Shown piece after piece: positions 1 through 10,091 of a stretch of 30,544 bases of DNA. The notes under the pieces are model-generated. The model saw only the letters and a program-made list of their open reading frames with translations. It did no database searches and was not told where the DNA came from. A program made the position numbers and the translations under genes. Source of the DNA: Perkinsus olseni. Lineage: Eukaryota; Perkinsozoa; Perkinsida. Position 1 is the first letter of the stretch. Every line of letters starts with the position of its first letter. The stretch spans positions 1 through 30,544 of the forward strand of contig JABANN010000420.1 in the NCBI GenBank assembly GCA_013115125.1, in the 5' to 3' direction.

Positions 1-511
1 TACAGCTAATGTAGAATGCTGAAGAATCATAAGGTAACAAGTTGGTACCATACTAAGTCCGCGTACAGCAACAAAAACGTATATGCTCCAACTTTCAGCC
101 TTATTCGCTTCCATACCGTGGAGAAAGTGGGGCCAGACTGAGAGCAATGTGGCTTCTATCACTATCAAGTTTGCTGGCTCGAGCCCATAGATGGCGCGTA
201 TGGCTCAGTCAGTCAATCCCTATTTCTGGATCGAAACCCGCTCCTCGAGTGACCGGCGTTGCTACGCAGTACACGGCTTCCGTCAGCAGTTGACCCTTTC
301 TTGCGTTGTACGAGTGCATCACTCAAATCTTTCGCACTATAGTGGCATCGGTTATGCCATGTTAGCGTTGTTCACGAGGGCCGGAGCTCACTCGGAGCCT
401 AGGAAACTCGCTGCGGCAGCGACGCTGCCGGACGGAGCATCGGAACGCGCACGTCATCGCCGAAGATATGTTGCTATACTTCCTTTGGGTATTTGACGTT
501 GATAATCCTCT

Positions 512-1084
512 ATGACCCAAACTAAGCCGTTCAGTATCAGAGAGAAGGCTGAGTTCAATCAGTACTGGTACTCTCGCAAGACCATTGAAACTCTTGTGGA
601 TGAAGTACTACACCTACAGCAGCGTCTGAAGCCGGATGGCCCCCTACGTGTTGCCTGCCTCTCGACACCCAGTGTCTACTTCGCCCTAACAGCTGCACCG
701 GAAGTCTCAGACAAGCTGGAATGCTGGCTTTTCGACTTCGACCCGCATCTCCTGCAGGGGGAGAGGTGTGTTAAGTTCGACTACCACGAGCCCAAGAATG
801 TGCCAGTCGATCTGTGCCACACTTTCGACTGCGTCTTGATCGATCCCCCCTTCATAACAAAGGAGGTTTGGGAGTATTATGCGATAACGGCAAAGTTGTT
901 AGCTGCAAGTGGCTGCCACTTCATCGGCTCGAGCGTCCGCGAGAACGGCGAGCTTCTCCACGAACTACTTGATATGATATCTGTACCTTTTCAACCATCG
1001 ATCCCTAATCTCGTGTATCAGTATGACTTCTTCACCAACTACCCTCCGGAGGGCCCATTTAGGCATGTCAACAGTGAGGTGTAG
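512..1084 (+). CDS. EEF1AKMT1: eEF1A lysine methyltransferase-like protein (EFM5/EEF1AKMT1 family)
   Basis: A single uninterrupted 190-residue frame. Visible family marks are the N-terminal block NQYWYSRKTIETL, the AdoMet-fold strand VACLSTPSVYFAL, the acidic block LFDFDPHL, the FDYHEP segment, and the catalytic tetrad DPPF near residue 112 in VLIDPPFITKEVWEYY. The C-terminal YQYDFFTNYPPEGP segment is also typical. This combination marks the N6-adenine-methyltransferase-like family (Pfam N6-adenineMlase). Its characterised members, yeast Efm5 and human EEF1AKMT1, methylate a lysine of translation elongation factor 1A in the cytosol. Known members usually have about 30 more N-terminal residues, so a short upstream exon could be missing, although the ATG at 512 already precedes the conserved core. 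It is the only gene without introns that I can assign in the left half. Family assignment is strong; substrate is inferred from homologues. Confidence 0.9.
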   Translation: MTQTKPFSIREKAEFNQYWYSRKTIETLVDEVLHLQQRLKPDGPLRVACLSTPSVYFALTAAPEVSDKLECWLFDFDPHLLQGERCVKFDYHEPKNVPVDLCHTFDCVLIDPPFITKEVWEYYAITAKLLAASGCHFIGSSVRENGELLHELLDMISVPFQPSIPNLVYQYDFFTNYPPEGPFRHVNSEV

Positions 1085-2348
1085 CATGGCGATGTTGGAG
1101 AATGATTCCAGTATGAATCACGGCATCCATGTTCTGGGATGGGGTTATTTTGCTCCGCACTAGAGATATAGAGTTAGCTTGCGGCCACCTCTCACGCTTT
1201 GGACAGAACGCGGTCCATCGCTTATAGAGTGGCTCTCACTGCGTGCATTCGCATGTCGAACAAGTCATGGAAGGCGTAAGCAGGGGAGTGACTCCAAGTT
1301 GATCCATTTGTTGGAGATGAGAAACTCGCTTCAGCTCGGAGACCTCAAGAGCTACCCTCCATCCAGACGACTCCTATAAAATGGTACGAAGGATTTAGGA
1401 TATTGCCACTCATTGCGCGCCGATCATCTTATGCATGCGTGCATAGCTAATACGCCCGCCCCGCCCAAATAGATCCAAGTAGAAGACTTTACACTCCTCC
1501 TCGCCTTGCGTTGACTATGAGCCACAACGGAGAAGCAACAGCTATCAAGGATGATGGACCGACATAGCGGCTATGTGCCTCAGCTCCAGAGCTCGAAGTC
1601 AACGAACGACGGTGTAAGGATGTCACCCGCCAGGCCGCTCGAAGCAGCTGATAAGGGGGGGGGGGGTCAAAACCACCCTACCAGGGGCTGTATATTGTTG
1701 CATGCACTGCCAGTGTCGGTGCTTGGCCCCACACACGGGCGCGTTCCATTCGAAAATAGCACACTAGAAATCAGTACCTGAATGGAGTACCCGATCCCCA
1801 AGAGTATCGGATTATTCACCGCCGGTCTGTGTGATTGTGCAGGCCAACAACTACGGAACCTTGACGCTAATGAACATCTTTATCAGGGCTGTTGATGGTT
1901 GAGTCGCAGGATTTCACTAACCACTCACCGCTTGGTGACAGTCTGCCTCGGGCGGAGACAGACCGTGCCTTCGCCAACGGGATGGTTCTCTATCTACAAG
2001 CGTAACAATAAGGGACGGCAAGTTCGACAAATCGTTCTGGATCGGTCAGGTGGCCAGCTCGGACACGTGGGTACTGTCTTTAATATGCATTCCAGTAGAC
2101 ACAGTAGAGTTCACTCAGTGAACTCCACTGTGTCTACTGGTGAACTAACTGCAGTGAACTCCACTGGCGGGATCCAAAAACACTAGTAAGCTGCGCGTGC
2201 GTGCGGCTAGTGCCACCCGTAACTGGCTAATGCGCAACTGGTTCTCATCGTGGGGCACCAGAGGCTGGAGCTCGATTCACGCTGCGGTGTGACTCATCCA
2301 TTTGGACGTCAATGGGGCAATCTCCTCGACAACAACGTGGTCATAACG
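1085..2348. other. Spacer with no supported gene
   Basis: Short open frames exist on both strands but none shows a recognisable domain, signal peptide or paired splice sites. The stretch contains a 12-base G run at 1655-1666 and the large palindrome annotated at 2092-2140. The last part probably contains the promoter of the first array gene. Confidence 0.5.
2092..2140. repeat. Near-perfect palindrome, 24 bp arms around one central base
   Basis: Left arm 2092-2115 begins CCAGTAGACACAGT. The right arm 2117-2140 is its reverse complement with one mismatch, and the only spacer is the C at 2116. A further partial copy of the right arm (CAGTGAACTCCACTGG) lies at 2151-2166. It lies about 210 bp upstream of array gene 1. 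Confidence 0.9.
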
Positions 2349-3087
2349 ATGTGTCTTCTCTTCGTCGGCCTCCTCTTGGTCTTCCTCGTGAAAGCTGAGG
2401 ACGTTGCATTCATCACCTCGGAGTCGCTACCTAAGTAGGTTTCTCGACGGAGCACGACGCCATTCAATCCTATCATTCAATCCTTTTAGGTTGACCAACC
2501 TGTCAGTCGCAGCCTACCCCACTCCTACCGGAAGTGAGCTTCGCTCCCGCTCGCCAGTACACTGCTGGTAGTGTGTTTCGCTTCCGCTCCTCTCCCCGCT
2601 GCAGGCTCATACAAGAAACCAACTGGCCTGTGCTATTACACGCCACCACAAGTCTACGGTTGCTCCTGTTACGACTCGGTGCCCGTTGTGTTGACCTATG
2701 TAAGCGGATCGTACTCACAGTAAAGACTGCGAATGTCCACAGTTCTTCTGCGTCGATGCTTCGTTGTCTCAGGCGGGGAATCCCATAGACGCTGTCTGTG
2801 CTCCCGCTGGCACCTATGCCGCCGATTGCCCCTATGGCCCGCCTGGGACTTTCCCGCAGTGTATTAAGGGAGTATGCCTCCTCAGCTGCGAAAAGGTGAG
2901 CCCACTGGGGTCCTCACTGCCAAGGACCACCCGTGCTGGAAGAACTCGATGAGCATCGTGTACGCGTCGAAGGTTAATCGATACTCACTTTGCCGTTCAG
3001 GATTACACCTGTCCATGGCCGGGAAGGTGCGAAGCTACTACCGACTCAGGCGATCTGTGCTTCTTCCCACAATGGGCCGGGCAGTGA
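2349..3087 (+). CDS. Secreted cysteine-rich protein, array copy 1
   Basis: Five exons: 2349-2434, 2490-2533, 2605-2699, 2773-2895 and 3001-3087, all with GT-AG introns, closing in frame as 144 residues. The N-terminus MCLLFVGLLLVFLVKA is a clear signal peptide. The mature part carries the family blocks YKKPTGLCYY, GCSC, DAVCAP, GVCLLSCEK and DYTCPWPGRC, and ends in CFFPQW. It has 11 cysteines downstream of the signal peptide; the one expected after AVCAPxx is missing. The start was chosen because exon 1 is then 86 nt, as in copy 2. Intron phases are 2-1-0-0, as in all copies. I recognise no named family. Inferred to be an extracellular or surface-associated disulphide-rich protein from a lineage-specific expansion. 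Its 3' flank shares TGGTAGAGTCT (3200-3210) with copy 2. Confidence 0.85.
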
Positions 3088-4040
3088 CCCACTCAGAGAG
3101 CTCCCGAAGCCCGGCGAGTCTCGACAGCGATGAGCTGTTGAGGCTACAAGGAAAAGCGGGGATCTACTCTCCGTGTTTGGTTCAACTCCTACCTCTACCT
3201 GGTAGAGTCTACTATTTTAAATGCTCCATTTGATACTCCCAACTTCTCCACATCACTCTTTCATTTGTCGATTGCTTGAGCACCTTCATTATCTCTGGCG
3301 TCTTTCATTACTTGACGAAGGAGAAGAATCAAATGAGTGTCCGTAATTGTGCCGTTAGCCTTGCTTGATAGGGTCACTTTCTACGTACGATGAGGGGGCT
3401 ATGGCTAGGGGGTTCGAGTACTATTTCCCAGCCGGTCTCCCGCCGGTAACTGGCTCTCCTGCTCTCCGCAAGAGTCTCCACGAGGCTGCCCGCGGTCTGT
3501 CAAGAGTCTCAGGCTGGGCCTCCCAGTCGCCCTACACGGGGAGGAGCGTCGACGATGTGTCAATGCTCGTCGGCTCACGGTTCTCCGATAACCGACTGAG
3601 TGAGGAAGGCCCGATTGATACCAGGAGCATAGATGAACGGGTGGATAATGCCAGCTCATGAAATGCTCGTCACCCCGCCCGTAGTCGTTGTCTTCTATGC
3701 CTACTTATAGTAGGCTACTACGCTCGGGTCAGCTTTGAAGACTTCAAAGCATGAGCATAAGCTACGCTTACGTTATCGGGTAACCCATCAGCATGTGCAG
3801 TGCGTTCGACGGGCTGAATCGTAGTTTTTGGTATCAGGCCGATTCCGTTGACGTCATAGCAGCTGCTCATTCTCGTGGGAACCCTTAGCTAATCCGAATG
3901 TCCGGCGGCTACAGCTGCCTTGAGACTTTCGTGCGCAATGCAAACCCGTTCACAAACATCATCATGATAAACTTTATGTCATTCTTGCGGAAGTGATATC
4001 TCATTTTCTCTTACATGCTGATAAGGAGCGATCTGTACTC
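3088..4040. other. Spacer with one weak ORF and small hairpins
   Basis: A 98-codon plus-strand frame at 3365-3661 (best start at the second ATG, MARGFEYYFPAG) is the only candidate. It has no signal peptide or recognised domain, and an 84-codon frame overlaps it on the other strand, so I do not call it a gene. Palindromes lie at 3699-3715 (GCCTACT, 3-base loop) and 3732-3750 (GCTTTGAAG around a single A). Confidence 0.4.
3732..3750. repeat. Palindrome, 9 bp arms, one central base
   Basis: GCTTTGAAG, central A at 3741, then CTTCAAAGC. Same one-base-centre design as the larger palindromes in this window. Confidence 0.8.
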
Positions 4041-4925
4041 TTAAAGGGCACGATAAATCCTGATCTCGCCTTGCTCCGTCGCATAGATGCGAAATTTTTC
4101 TGCATCCGGACCGTGCGTAGTCTCCGCTCCGGTGGCTTCAGGATGGTCGTTAGTCGGGAAGATCTCTTCGAGTGAGAGTTCCCGAAAGGGAGAGGCCGGT
4201 CGAGAGAGTGACTCGAGAGTTATCCTGTATTCAGCGTTTCTTTTCCGGCTCAGTGATGGGGATTCCCTCCGTGCTTGACTGGAAGCCTGAGGAGCTCCGC
4301 GTTGACGAGCCCTCTGATTAGCGGTGGGGCCTCGTCCCAGGGTCGGTGGTTGTCGATCTCGAACTGCCTGGCCGGTAGCCTCATCTCGCACCATAGTGAA
4401 GAAGTTGAAGTAGGATTCATCGTATCCGGATGTTGTCCTCTTCCCGTTGTGAAAGCCCATAGTTACGGTATCGTCTTTGTTCTGGCATATGAGAGTGTTG
4501 CCGACCTTGGCGTTGTGGAAATCTTTAGGGAAGGCCTTGTTTACCTCCTTCATCTGCTTGGTGGGGTGCATGGTTAGAGAATGGGCCTCGCTACCAGACA
4601 TCCTCCAACAGCTTCTCATGAGCTCCTCAGTGATCGGATTGAATTTCCGAGAGCTTCTCTGCGCTAGGATATTCTGGACAGGATAGGAGATGCCTGCTAG
4701 ATCAGTGAAGCTGAGCGCGACAACGCGGGTCGTTTTAAGGGTTCCCTTCTCGATAGTAACCCGCAGATCTTTGAGGTCGGTTGTCTTCTTATCCGAGTCG
4801 GCGACCTTGTAGTGACCCGGTTCTAACAGAGGTGGTATGGGGTAGTTGACCGTGGCGGCGACAAGGGAGAGCAGTGCAGCCTCCGCGAGCATGGCCAGAA
4901 AGGTGTTAAAGATGACGCCAGGCAT
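4041..4925 (-). CDS. Putative secreted protein of unknown family
   Basis: The minus-strand open frame spans 5036-4041. I place the start at the internal ATG ending at 4925, because MPGVIFNTFLAMLAEAALLS then forms a signal peptide directly before the mature sequence NYPIPPLLEPGHYKVAD. This gives 294 residues without introns. After the globular N-terminal half (a GTLKTTRVVALSF strand region and helical MKEVNKAFPKDF) the protein becomes basic and low-complexity (RQPPTLGRGPTANQRARQRG), with an Arg/Ser-rich segment and an acidic C-terminus. No known domain is recognised. It lies antisense between array copies 1 and 2. Inference: a secreted lineage-specific protein; a single long exon contrasts with its intron-rich neighbours. 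The longer N-terminus from 5036 is possible but would bury the hydrophobic segment. Confidence 0.65.
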   Translation of the reverse strand: MPGVIFNTFLAMLAEAALLSLVAATVNYPIPPLLEPGHYKVADSDKKTTDLKDLRVTIEKGTLKTTRVVALSFTDLAGISYPVQNILAQRSSRKFNPITEELMRSCWRMSGSEAHSLTMHPTKQMKEVNKAFPKDFHNAKVGNTLICQNKDDTVTMGFHNGKRTTSGYDESYFNFFTMVRDEATGQAVRDRQPPTLGRGPTANQRARQRGAPQASSQARRESPSLSRKRNAEYRITLESLSRPASPFRELSLEEIFPTNDHPEATGAETTHGPDAEKFRIYATEQGEIRIYRAL

Positions 4926-5725
4926 GGAGTAGCTTCGTGGAAAACTGCAGTCACAACAACTACGAAGGCTGGAAATCGGGATGAGACACCGCTCGTTTCG
5001 CTCGTCTTCAATCGATTCCGCTAAGTCGGGCGGCATCCACTGGTGCTCAAAACGTCCACCCGTAGCGCGGGCTCAAGACAAATCTTGGCCGTCTTTCGGC
5101 TGAAGATCGACGACTTCGTCCAATGACTCCTTCCTAACGACACGTCAGCGGATCTGCTCTCGGCATTCAGAATCTCAATTTGAGATGGCATCCGCGCATC
5201 GTCCGCTTCCATCTGTCTGCAGAGGCGAGGGCCTCCTTTCCGAAGACTCTTGGCTTTTGGAAGCGATTCGGTGCTCTCCGTGTCCGATAGAGTCTACTCA
5301 TTACCTGCAAGGATGCCGGATCACCGTGGAGATTGGATCATCCGCATGAAACACATACCCGACAGCCGACAGCGGCGGCTGTCACGGCGCCGGTGTCTCC
5401 CATCAACAAGCGCAACAAACTAGGAAAAAGACTTTTAGGCATGGCTACACCTGGAGGACGCCTTGGGCATAATAATCGTGAGCTTGGCTTGACGCCGCCG
5501 TCTTCCTCAGTAAACAAGACCAAGTACAGCCCCGGACTATGCCAATTTGCAGATGGTGCATGCGTACAGCAGGCTCCACCGATAAGGGCGCCATTGTGAG
5601 CGTCACGAGTCGTGACGCTCACAGTTCGTGACTCACGACTGAATTGCCATTTCGCTCATTAACTTCACGACGGAAAGTGACGCTTCACGCTTGTCCTGCT
5701 CGGTTGAAGTGGACATTCTTAAACA
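4926..5725. other. Spacer; uncertain low-complexity ORF
   Basis: A plus-strand frame at 5333-5599 (88 codons, Pro/Thr/Ser/Lys-rich) and a 94-codon minus-strand frame over the same bases cannot be separated by eye; neither shows a domain. The segment ends in the palindrome at 5596-5622. The bases 5650-5725 immediately precede array copy 2 and probably hold its promoter, but I see no defined motif. Confidence 0.35.
5596..5622. repeat. Perfect palindrome, 13 bp arms, one central base
   Basis: GTGAGCGTCACGA, central G at 5609, then its exact reverse complement. A second imperfect palindrome (CAGTTCGTGACTCACGACTG) follows at once at 5622-5641. Confidence 0.9.
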
Positions 5726-6451
5726 ATGATTCGCATCCTCGTCAAGCTACTCATCATGTTTTACGTTCATGCTGAGAGCCACGTGCATATCCTTTCGGAC
5801 CGCTTCCTCGAGTAAAACTCGAGATTTCAAGCCAATGAGTCGTTCTGAATTCGTTCTTCAGGCTGGCGGATTCAGCTGTCGGAGGTCGTCCCTCGCTACT
5901 AGCAGGTAAGCGCTACTCCCCCTCCCCGCCCCAAGTTGTGGCCTTTGCCTACCCCTGTTGTAGGGCCTTACGAGAAGCCGACGGGCCACTGCTTCTATGA
6001 CCCGCCTGATTTAAAGGCTCACGGCTGCCTCTGTAATGCCTCTGAACCAATCCAGATCGTCGAGGTGAGTTGGTCATTTCTCGAAGCTGGCCCATGAGCA
6101 TTAGCACCTTCTTCAGGGCAGAAGTACTGTCGACGCTGTCTGTGCGCCAACGCCTTGTTCTGAATCAATCGAGTGCCCAGCGGGTCCTCGCGGCTCTCAC
6201 CCGGTGTGCGCTCTCGGGAGTTGCTTTCTCAGCTGTCACAAAGTAATTTTCCCCGTCTACTCGCTCTATACCATCTTTTCCGATAATCGCCGTCTCGGCT
6301 CGTTGACTCAACGCGGTAGTCGAAGCGCATGCTGAGGATGATTCGAATCGAATCATTCGATATATCCGTTCTCCTTCAGAATGACGACTGTCCTGAGCGT
6401 GGCGCATGCAAAGTCATCCACAAGATGGGGTTATGCTTCTTCCCATCATAG
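5726..6451 (+). CDS. Secreted cysteine-rich protein, array copy 2
   Basis: Five exons: 5726-5811, 5862-5905, 5964-6064, 6117-6242 and 6380-6451, in frame as 142 residues. Signal peptide MIRILVKLLIMFYVHA. Family blocks are YEKPTGHCFY, GCLC, DAVCAP, ECPAGPRG, GSCFLSCHK, DDCPERGAC and the shortened terminus GLCFFPS. It has 12 cysteines in the mature protein. Exon 2 is 44 nt and the phases are 2-1-0-0, matching the other copies. The final exon is 12 nt shorter than in copies 3, 4 and 6 and lacks the terminal QW. The 3' flank shares TGGTAGAGTCT (6571-6581) with copy 1, so the duplicated unit probably included the 3' untranslated region. Function is unknown; secretion is inferred from the signal peptide. 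Confidence 0.85.
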
Positions 6452-6920
6452 AATGGGGAATGCCTTTTTCAGAACACCTCATCAGCGCAGCGGTGGGACT
6501 GAACAGCGGCGAGCCATCAGTGGTAAAGTTTGATGCGACTCTTTAGAATCATCGTACTCTTTCCTCTAAATGGTAGAGTCTCCAATTCTCTGGTCGTTTC
6601 ATCATAACATTTACCTTTTCACATTCATCCGACTTAAGTCCTCATACTTTCCCATTATATTCAACTCGAGCGATAAGTTGTTCTTATTAACCTTACCATA
6701 GCTATTACTGAACTTGATTTCTCACTATGCTTGATATTAGACATGGTATCCATAAGGTTTCCTCTCGCCTTTCGTGTTCCCTGACCTTAAAGTTTGAGTG
6801 ATCTCAGAATAACCGTTGTCGCAAAGGTCGCGACCTAAGAGCTGACTGTCGCTAGCTCTTATTCGAGAGCGCGGGGAGAAGAGCTGCGTGCACGCTCCAG
6901 GGTTCCCTCGGTCTTGTTCA
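6452..6920. other. Spacer between array copies 2 and 3
   Basis: AT-rich stretch without a supported gene. It should contain the 3' flank of copy 2 and the promoter of copy 3. I see no TATA box or other motif I would defend. Confidence 0.5.
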
Positions 6921-7539
6921 ATGCGTATCGCTCATCTCTTACCGCTCGTCTACACCTGTCTTTCTGATGACAGCATTGCAGATTCCGAGGCGTAAGCTTG
7001 ATGAGGTTGACGTTCATAAGTCCACATCCTTCCGCTCTGCAGGTCCGCCGAGTTCAGCGCTGCTGGTTACCCTGTGCCGGTCGGTGGTAAGCTCCTTGCC
7101 TGACTGATGGAAGCGATCACGTCTCGTTGTCTTAGGGGCCTATCAAAAACCCGTCGGTCTCTGCACTGGGTTTTACTATCAGATCAGTGGTTGCTACTGC
7201 GACCACATGTCGGAGCCCGTCACCCTCACTAACGTAAATCTCACATAAGATGGAGCCGTCAATCATTTGGTTGATTCAGGCTGGGTATTCGGTCGGAGCT
7301 ATCTGTGCTCCGAAGTACTGTTCATCACAATTCGACTGCCCTGCCGGACCTCATGGCACAGTTCAAGTGTGTGCCAAAGGGAAATGCCACTTGGGCTGCC
7401 ACAAGGTGAGCACTAGCCTGCCCCCGAGGCGTTCGAGAGTGATGATTGATTTCAGGATTACAACTGTCCTTGGCCAGCCCGCTGCGAGCATGCACTTGAG
7501 CTTGGCGATGTTTGCTTCTACCCGCAGTGGCAAGACTGA
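6921..7539 (+). CDS. Secreted cysteine-rich protein, array copy 3
   Basis: Five exons: 6921-6991, 7043-7086, 7136-7233, 7280-7405 and 7456-7539, in frame as 140 residues. The N-terminus MRIAHLLPLVYTCLS is a weaker signal peptide than in copies 1 and 2. Exon 2 encodes SAEFSAAGYPVPVGG, nearly the same as copy 6. Later blocks are YQKPVGLC, GCYC, GAICAPKYC, DCPAGPHG, GKCHLGCHK and DYNCPWPARC, ending CFYPQWQD. Twelve cysteines lie in the family positions. The last intron shares GCGTTCGAGAGTGATGATTG with that of copy 6, which indicates a recent duplication or gene conversion. Function is unknown. Confidence 0.87.
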
Positions 7540-7959
7540 AGATCACCTTTCCTTACCGTTCATTCTTCGTGACGAGGGTTCTGTCAACTTCCGCAAATTG
7601 AGCCTCAGAGTTCTCTAATACCTGTTTTTCCGGCAATGCTGTCTAACAGATCCATGAGGTCTTTTCGATACCCTTTCCCATCCACGACCATCGCCGGCAG
7701 GCTCTATAACACTGCCGAGTGTTTTGGGCCTTTTGGCAAGCTCCAGAGGATATCTCGTCCCTGGCAGCCATGCCATTTTTTCTCTAGATTTATTTTAGCT
7801 TCTCTCCATCCGTGCTCACACCCTTCGGTTAGAGTATACTCAATGGTTCCTGCTGCTTGCTCCTCGCTTTTCTCTCCATAGGTTTCAGCACCCCGTCGCC
7901 GAGTGCAAATACCTTTTACAAAGGACGGATCCTCACGTGCAGGTTTTTTCTCCATCACC
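7540..7959. other. Spacer between array copies 3 and 4
   Basis: Two overlapping frames on opposite strands (7636-7881 plus, 7704-8051 minus) are present but show no domain; the minus frame overlaps the first two exons of copy 4 and is a shadow. No other feature is visible. Confidence 0.45.
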
Positions 7960-8717
7960 ATGTTCCGGCTCATCACACTAGCCTCGGTTATGATCGGAAC
8001 TGCCATTGTTTCTGCCCTATGGCCTATTGAGTAATCACCCCTTTGTCTCAACTCCCACTATACTTCTTTCTTAAGTTACGTTCCGTACCCTTCCTGGAGG
8101 ATAAGCTGGCGCGATGGATGTGAGTGGGCTGGATGCTATTCTCTCTTGTGTGACCGATATCTCAGCTGACTATCGCCAGCCGAAAGGCCTATGTACCTAC
8201 GTTAATGGCGTTACAACAGGCTGCTACTGCAAGAACAAGAACACTGAGCCCATTGTGCACCTGAATGTGAGTTCACCATGCACCACCAACGCCGTAAAGG
8301 TTGTCCCGCTCCCGTGCTGGGAGCCTGCTGATGGTTAAATGCTCGAAGGCACTGACTTCCACGCTCGATATACTTTGTTTACTTGTATCCCTGATTGGAA
8401 CAGCGGAGCGCGACAAATGATAATGTGGAAATGGTTCAGTTGTCTCTCGAATTTTTCTCGTTCAGGCCGGATATGCTACAGGAGCAGTTTGTGCTCCAAA
8501 GCGATCGTTCCTCTGTCCATCCACCCCGGGTCTTCTCGACCACGCGGTGCTCGCTGACGGCCGCTGTTATACTAGTTGTTCTGGAGTAGGAACACAAAAT
8601 CGGGGTTTTTCGCATTTGTGTATCTCGTTTCAGACCAGGAAGTGCCCCTGGCCGAGTAGATGTGAGCTTGTTGCCGTCCTCGGAGAAGTCTGCTTCTATC
8701 CACAGTGGATCAAGTGA
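7960..8717 (+). CDS. Secreted cysteine-rich protein, array copy 4
   Basis: Five exons: 7960-8030, 8076-8119, 8166-8266, 8466-8585 and 8634-8717, in frame as 139 residues. Signal peptide MFRLITLASVMIGTAIVSA, closely related to copy 5. Exon 2 is again 44 nt although its sequence (YVPYPSWRISWRD) is unlike that of copies 3 and 6. Family blocks are YRQPKGLC, TTGCYC, NTEPIVHLN, TGAVCAPKRS, GRCYTSCSG and RKCPWPSRC, ending CFYPQWIK. It has ten cysteines: the pair in the DCPAGP/VC segment is absent, as in copy 5. Intron 3 is unusually long for this genome (199 nt). Function is unknown. Confidence 0.85.
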
Positions 8718-10091
8718 TTCTACCCCGGACACCCAGACGTTCCTCCATGAGGATGCCCTTGTACGGAGATCTCATATCTCAGACTTCTAGTACATATCGT
8801 TTTCTACACTCTGCCTTGCAACACCGGCAGGCTAGCTCAGTGGACTGCCAAGAGCTCTCGATGTGCCCGTTGCTCGTTTACTCCGACGCACGAGGCCATA
8901 TTTCGCTTTTAACTTCGACAAACGGATTTCTTGGCATGAGTTTTATCAGTATCGAGACTGTTTTAATCCAGTCCTTCTGTCGAAGTTTCCCTAGCATTCG
9001 CTGTGGCTTGAGTTTGCGAAAACGGTTCGACTCATCTCAGTACATTCCTGAGTTACGCGAGGGGTTATATCGTCTGCGTGCAGAATAATGGCTTGATAAT
9101 TAATAATTGATTTAATAATTAGACCACAAATCAATAACGACTTAGCATTGGAGAACGAGCCTTGCACTAATCCGTTCCCCATCAGAAACTTCCCAGACCT
9201 GATTTTTCGATTACCGCACTAGAAGCCTCGTAAATCCACAACCAGGGGACCACTGCAAGCAAGCGATATACGGGGAATCTTCGGGTGAGCGAAGCGACTT
9301 CGCGTGTGCCAAGGCTTGGCAGCCAAGCGTCTACCATACGGGCAGCGGATCATTCAATGGTCCACTCGGATACGGATCGGGTTACCCGGTAATGGTCACC
9401 TCGGTGGCGTGTCCCGATCCAAGTCAGTCTGGTTACGCCCTCTTCTTCTTGCGCGGAACCCCTTCGACCAGGCGGGTGATAGCCAGTATAGGGGTATAGC
9501 TGGGGGCTCAGTCACTGCCTGAATCCTGGTAGTATCAGACAATACGTTTCATCATCGAGAGTGCAAAAAATAGGAAGGTCACGCCCTCAGTGGTCGAATT
9601 ACCAATAATGGTTGTCAATTATATTGGCCCGTGTGCTCACGGATACCCAAAATGTTGTGCACTACATAAATTTCAGACAGTTTGCCGCCGCCTAGCTGGC
9701 AGTGCAGGACAGATGTCTAACCACTTATTCCCAGCTCTCCATACGCGCGCTATCCTCGCCTTGGCGAGCGCTGCAGCCTACCCCGAGGAGACGGGAGGCA
9801 CGTCGCGTCTCTCTATAGACGTTTCCATCCTCCTGCATGTTGCTCGCTCGCGCTCCTTGTTCATCCACTCAAAATCGCAGCAGCGACTCAACCGCTAGTA
9901 AATGTGCATTCTGGGGACAGATGGGCCCTTCTCTTCGAGAATCATTCCAGCTCTTCGATATCTATGCTTTTGTCCCTTCATGTGAACTATAGTTTGTAGT
10001 GACTGCCGTATTCTGGTCCTCGAAACCTTCCACCCCTGGCCGCTGTGTGCCACCCTCGGAAATCTCCAAGCGTAGGTTTGGCTCTTTTGCC
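8718..10091. other. Spacer between array copies 4 and 5
   Basis: No complete gene can be supported. The best candidate is an ATG-less open frame at 9203-9499 (plus). A small palindrome TGCCAAG-G-CTTGGCA lies at 9307-9321. The 127-codon frame at 8705-9088 begins inside exon 5 of copy 4 in another frame and is probably a shadow over the 3' flank. Confidence 0.45.
9203..9499 (+). CDS. Possible terminal exon of an unknown gene
   Basis: The frame is open for 98 codons before a TAG at 9497-9499. It has no ATG near its start; the only methionine is in GYPVMVTSV. The translation has protein-like character (KQAIYGESSGERSDFACAKA, then a Gly-rich GSGSFNGPLGYGSGYP and VACPDPSQSGYALFFLRG). I recognise no family. 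It could be a 3' exon whose upstream exons I cannot place, a decayed gene, or chance. Confidence 0.25.
   Translation, partial: FFDYRTRSLVNPQPGDHCKQAIYGESSGERSDFACAKAWQPSVYHTGSGSFNGPLGYGSGYPVMVTSVACPDPSQSGYALFFLRGTPSTRRVIASIGV

Noticed and set aside
191-496. 101-codon ORF upstream of the methyltransferase gene
   Set aside because: No recognisable domain or signal peptide and no splice link to the gene downstream.
1655-1666. Run of 12 G as a possible functional quadruplex
   Set aside because: A single homopolymer in a spacer without other G-tracts; it may simply be simple sequence or a base-calling issue.
8830-8850. TAGCTCAGTGG, a good tRNA box A
   Set aside because: No box B or foldable T arm follows within a tRNA length.
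8705-9088. 127-codon plus-strand ORF
   Set aside because: It starts in the wrong frame inside exon 5 of array copy 4 and shows no domain; most likely a shadow over the 3' flank.
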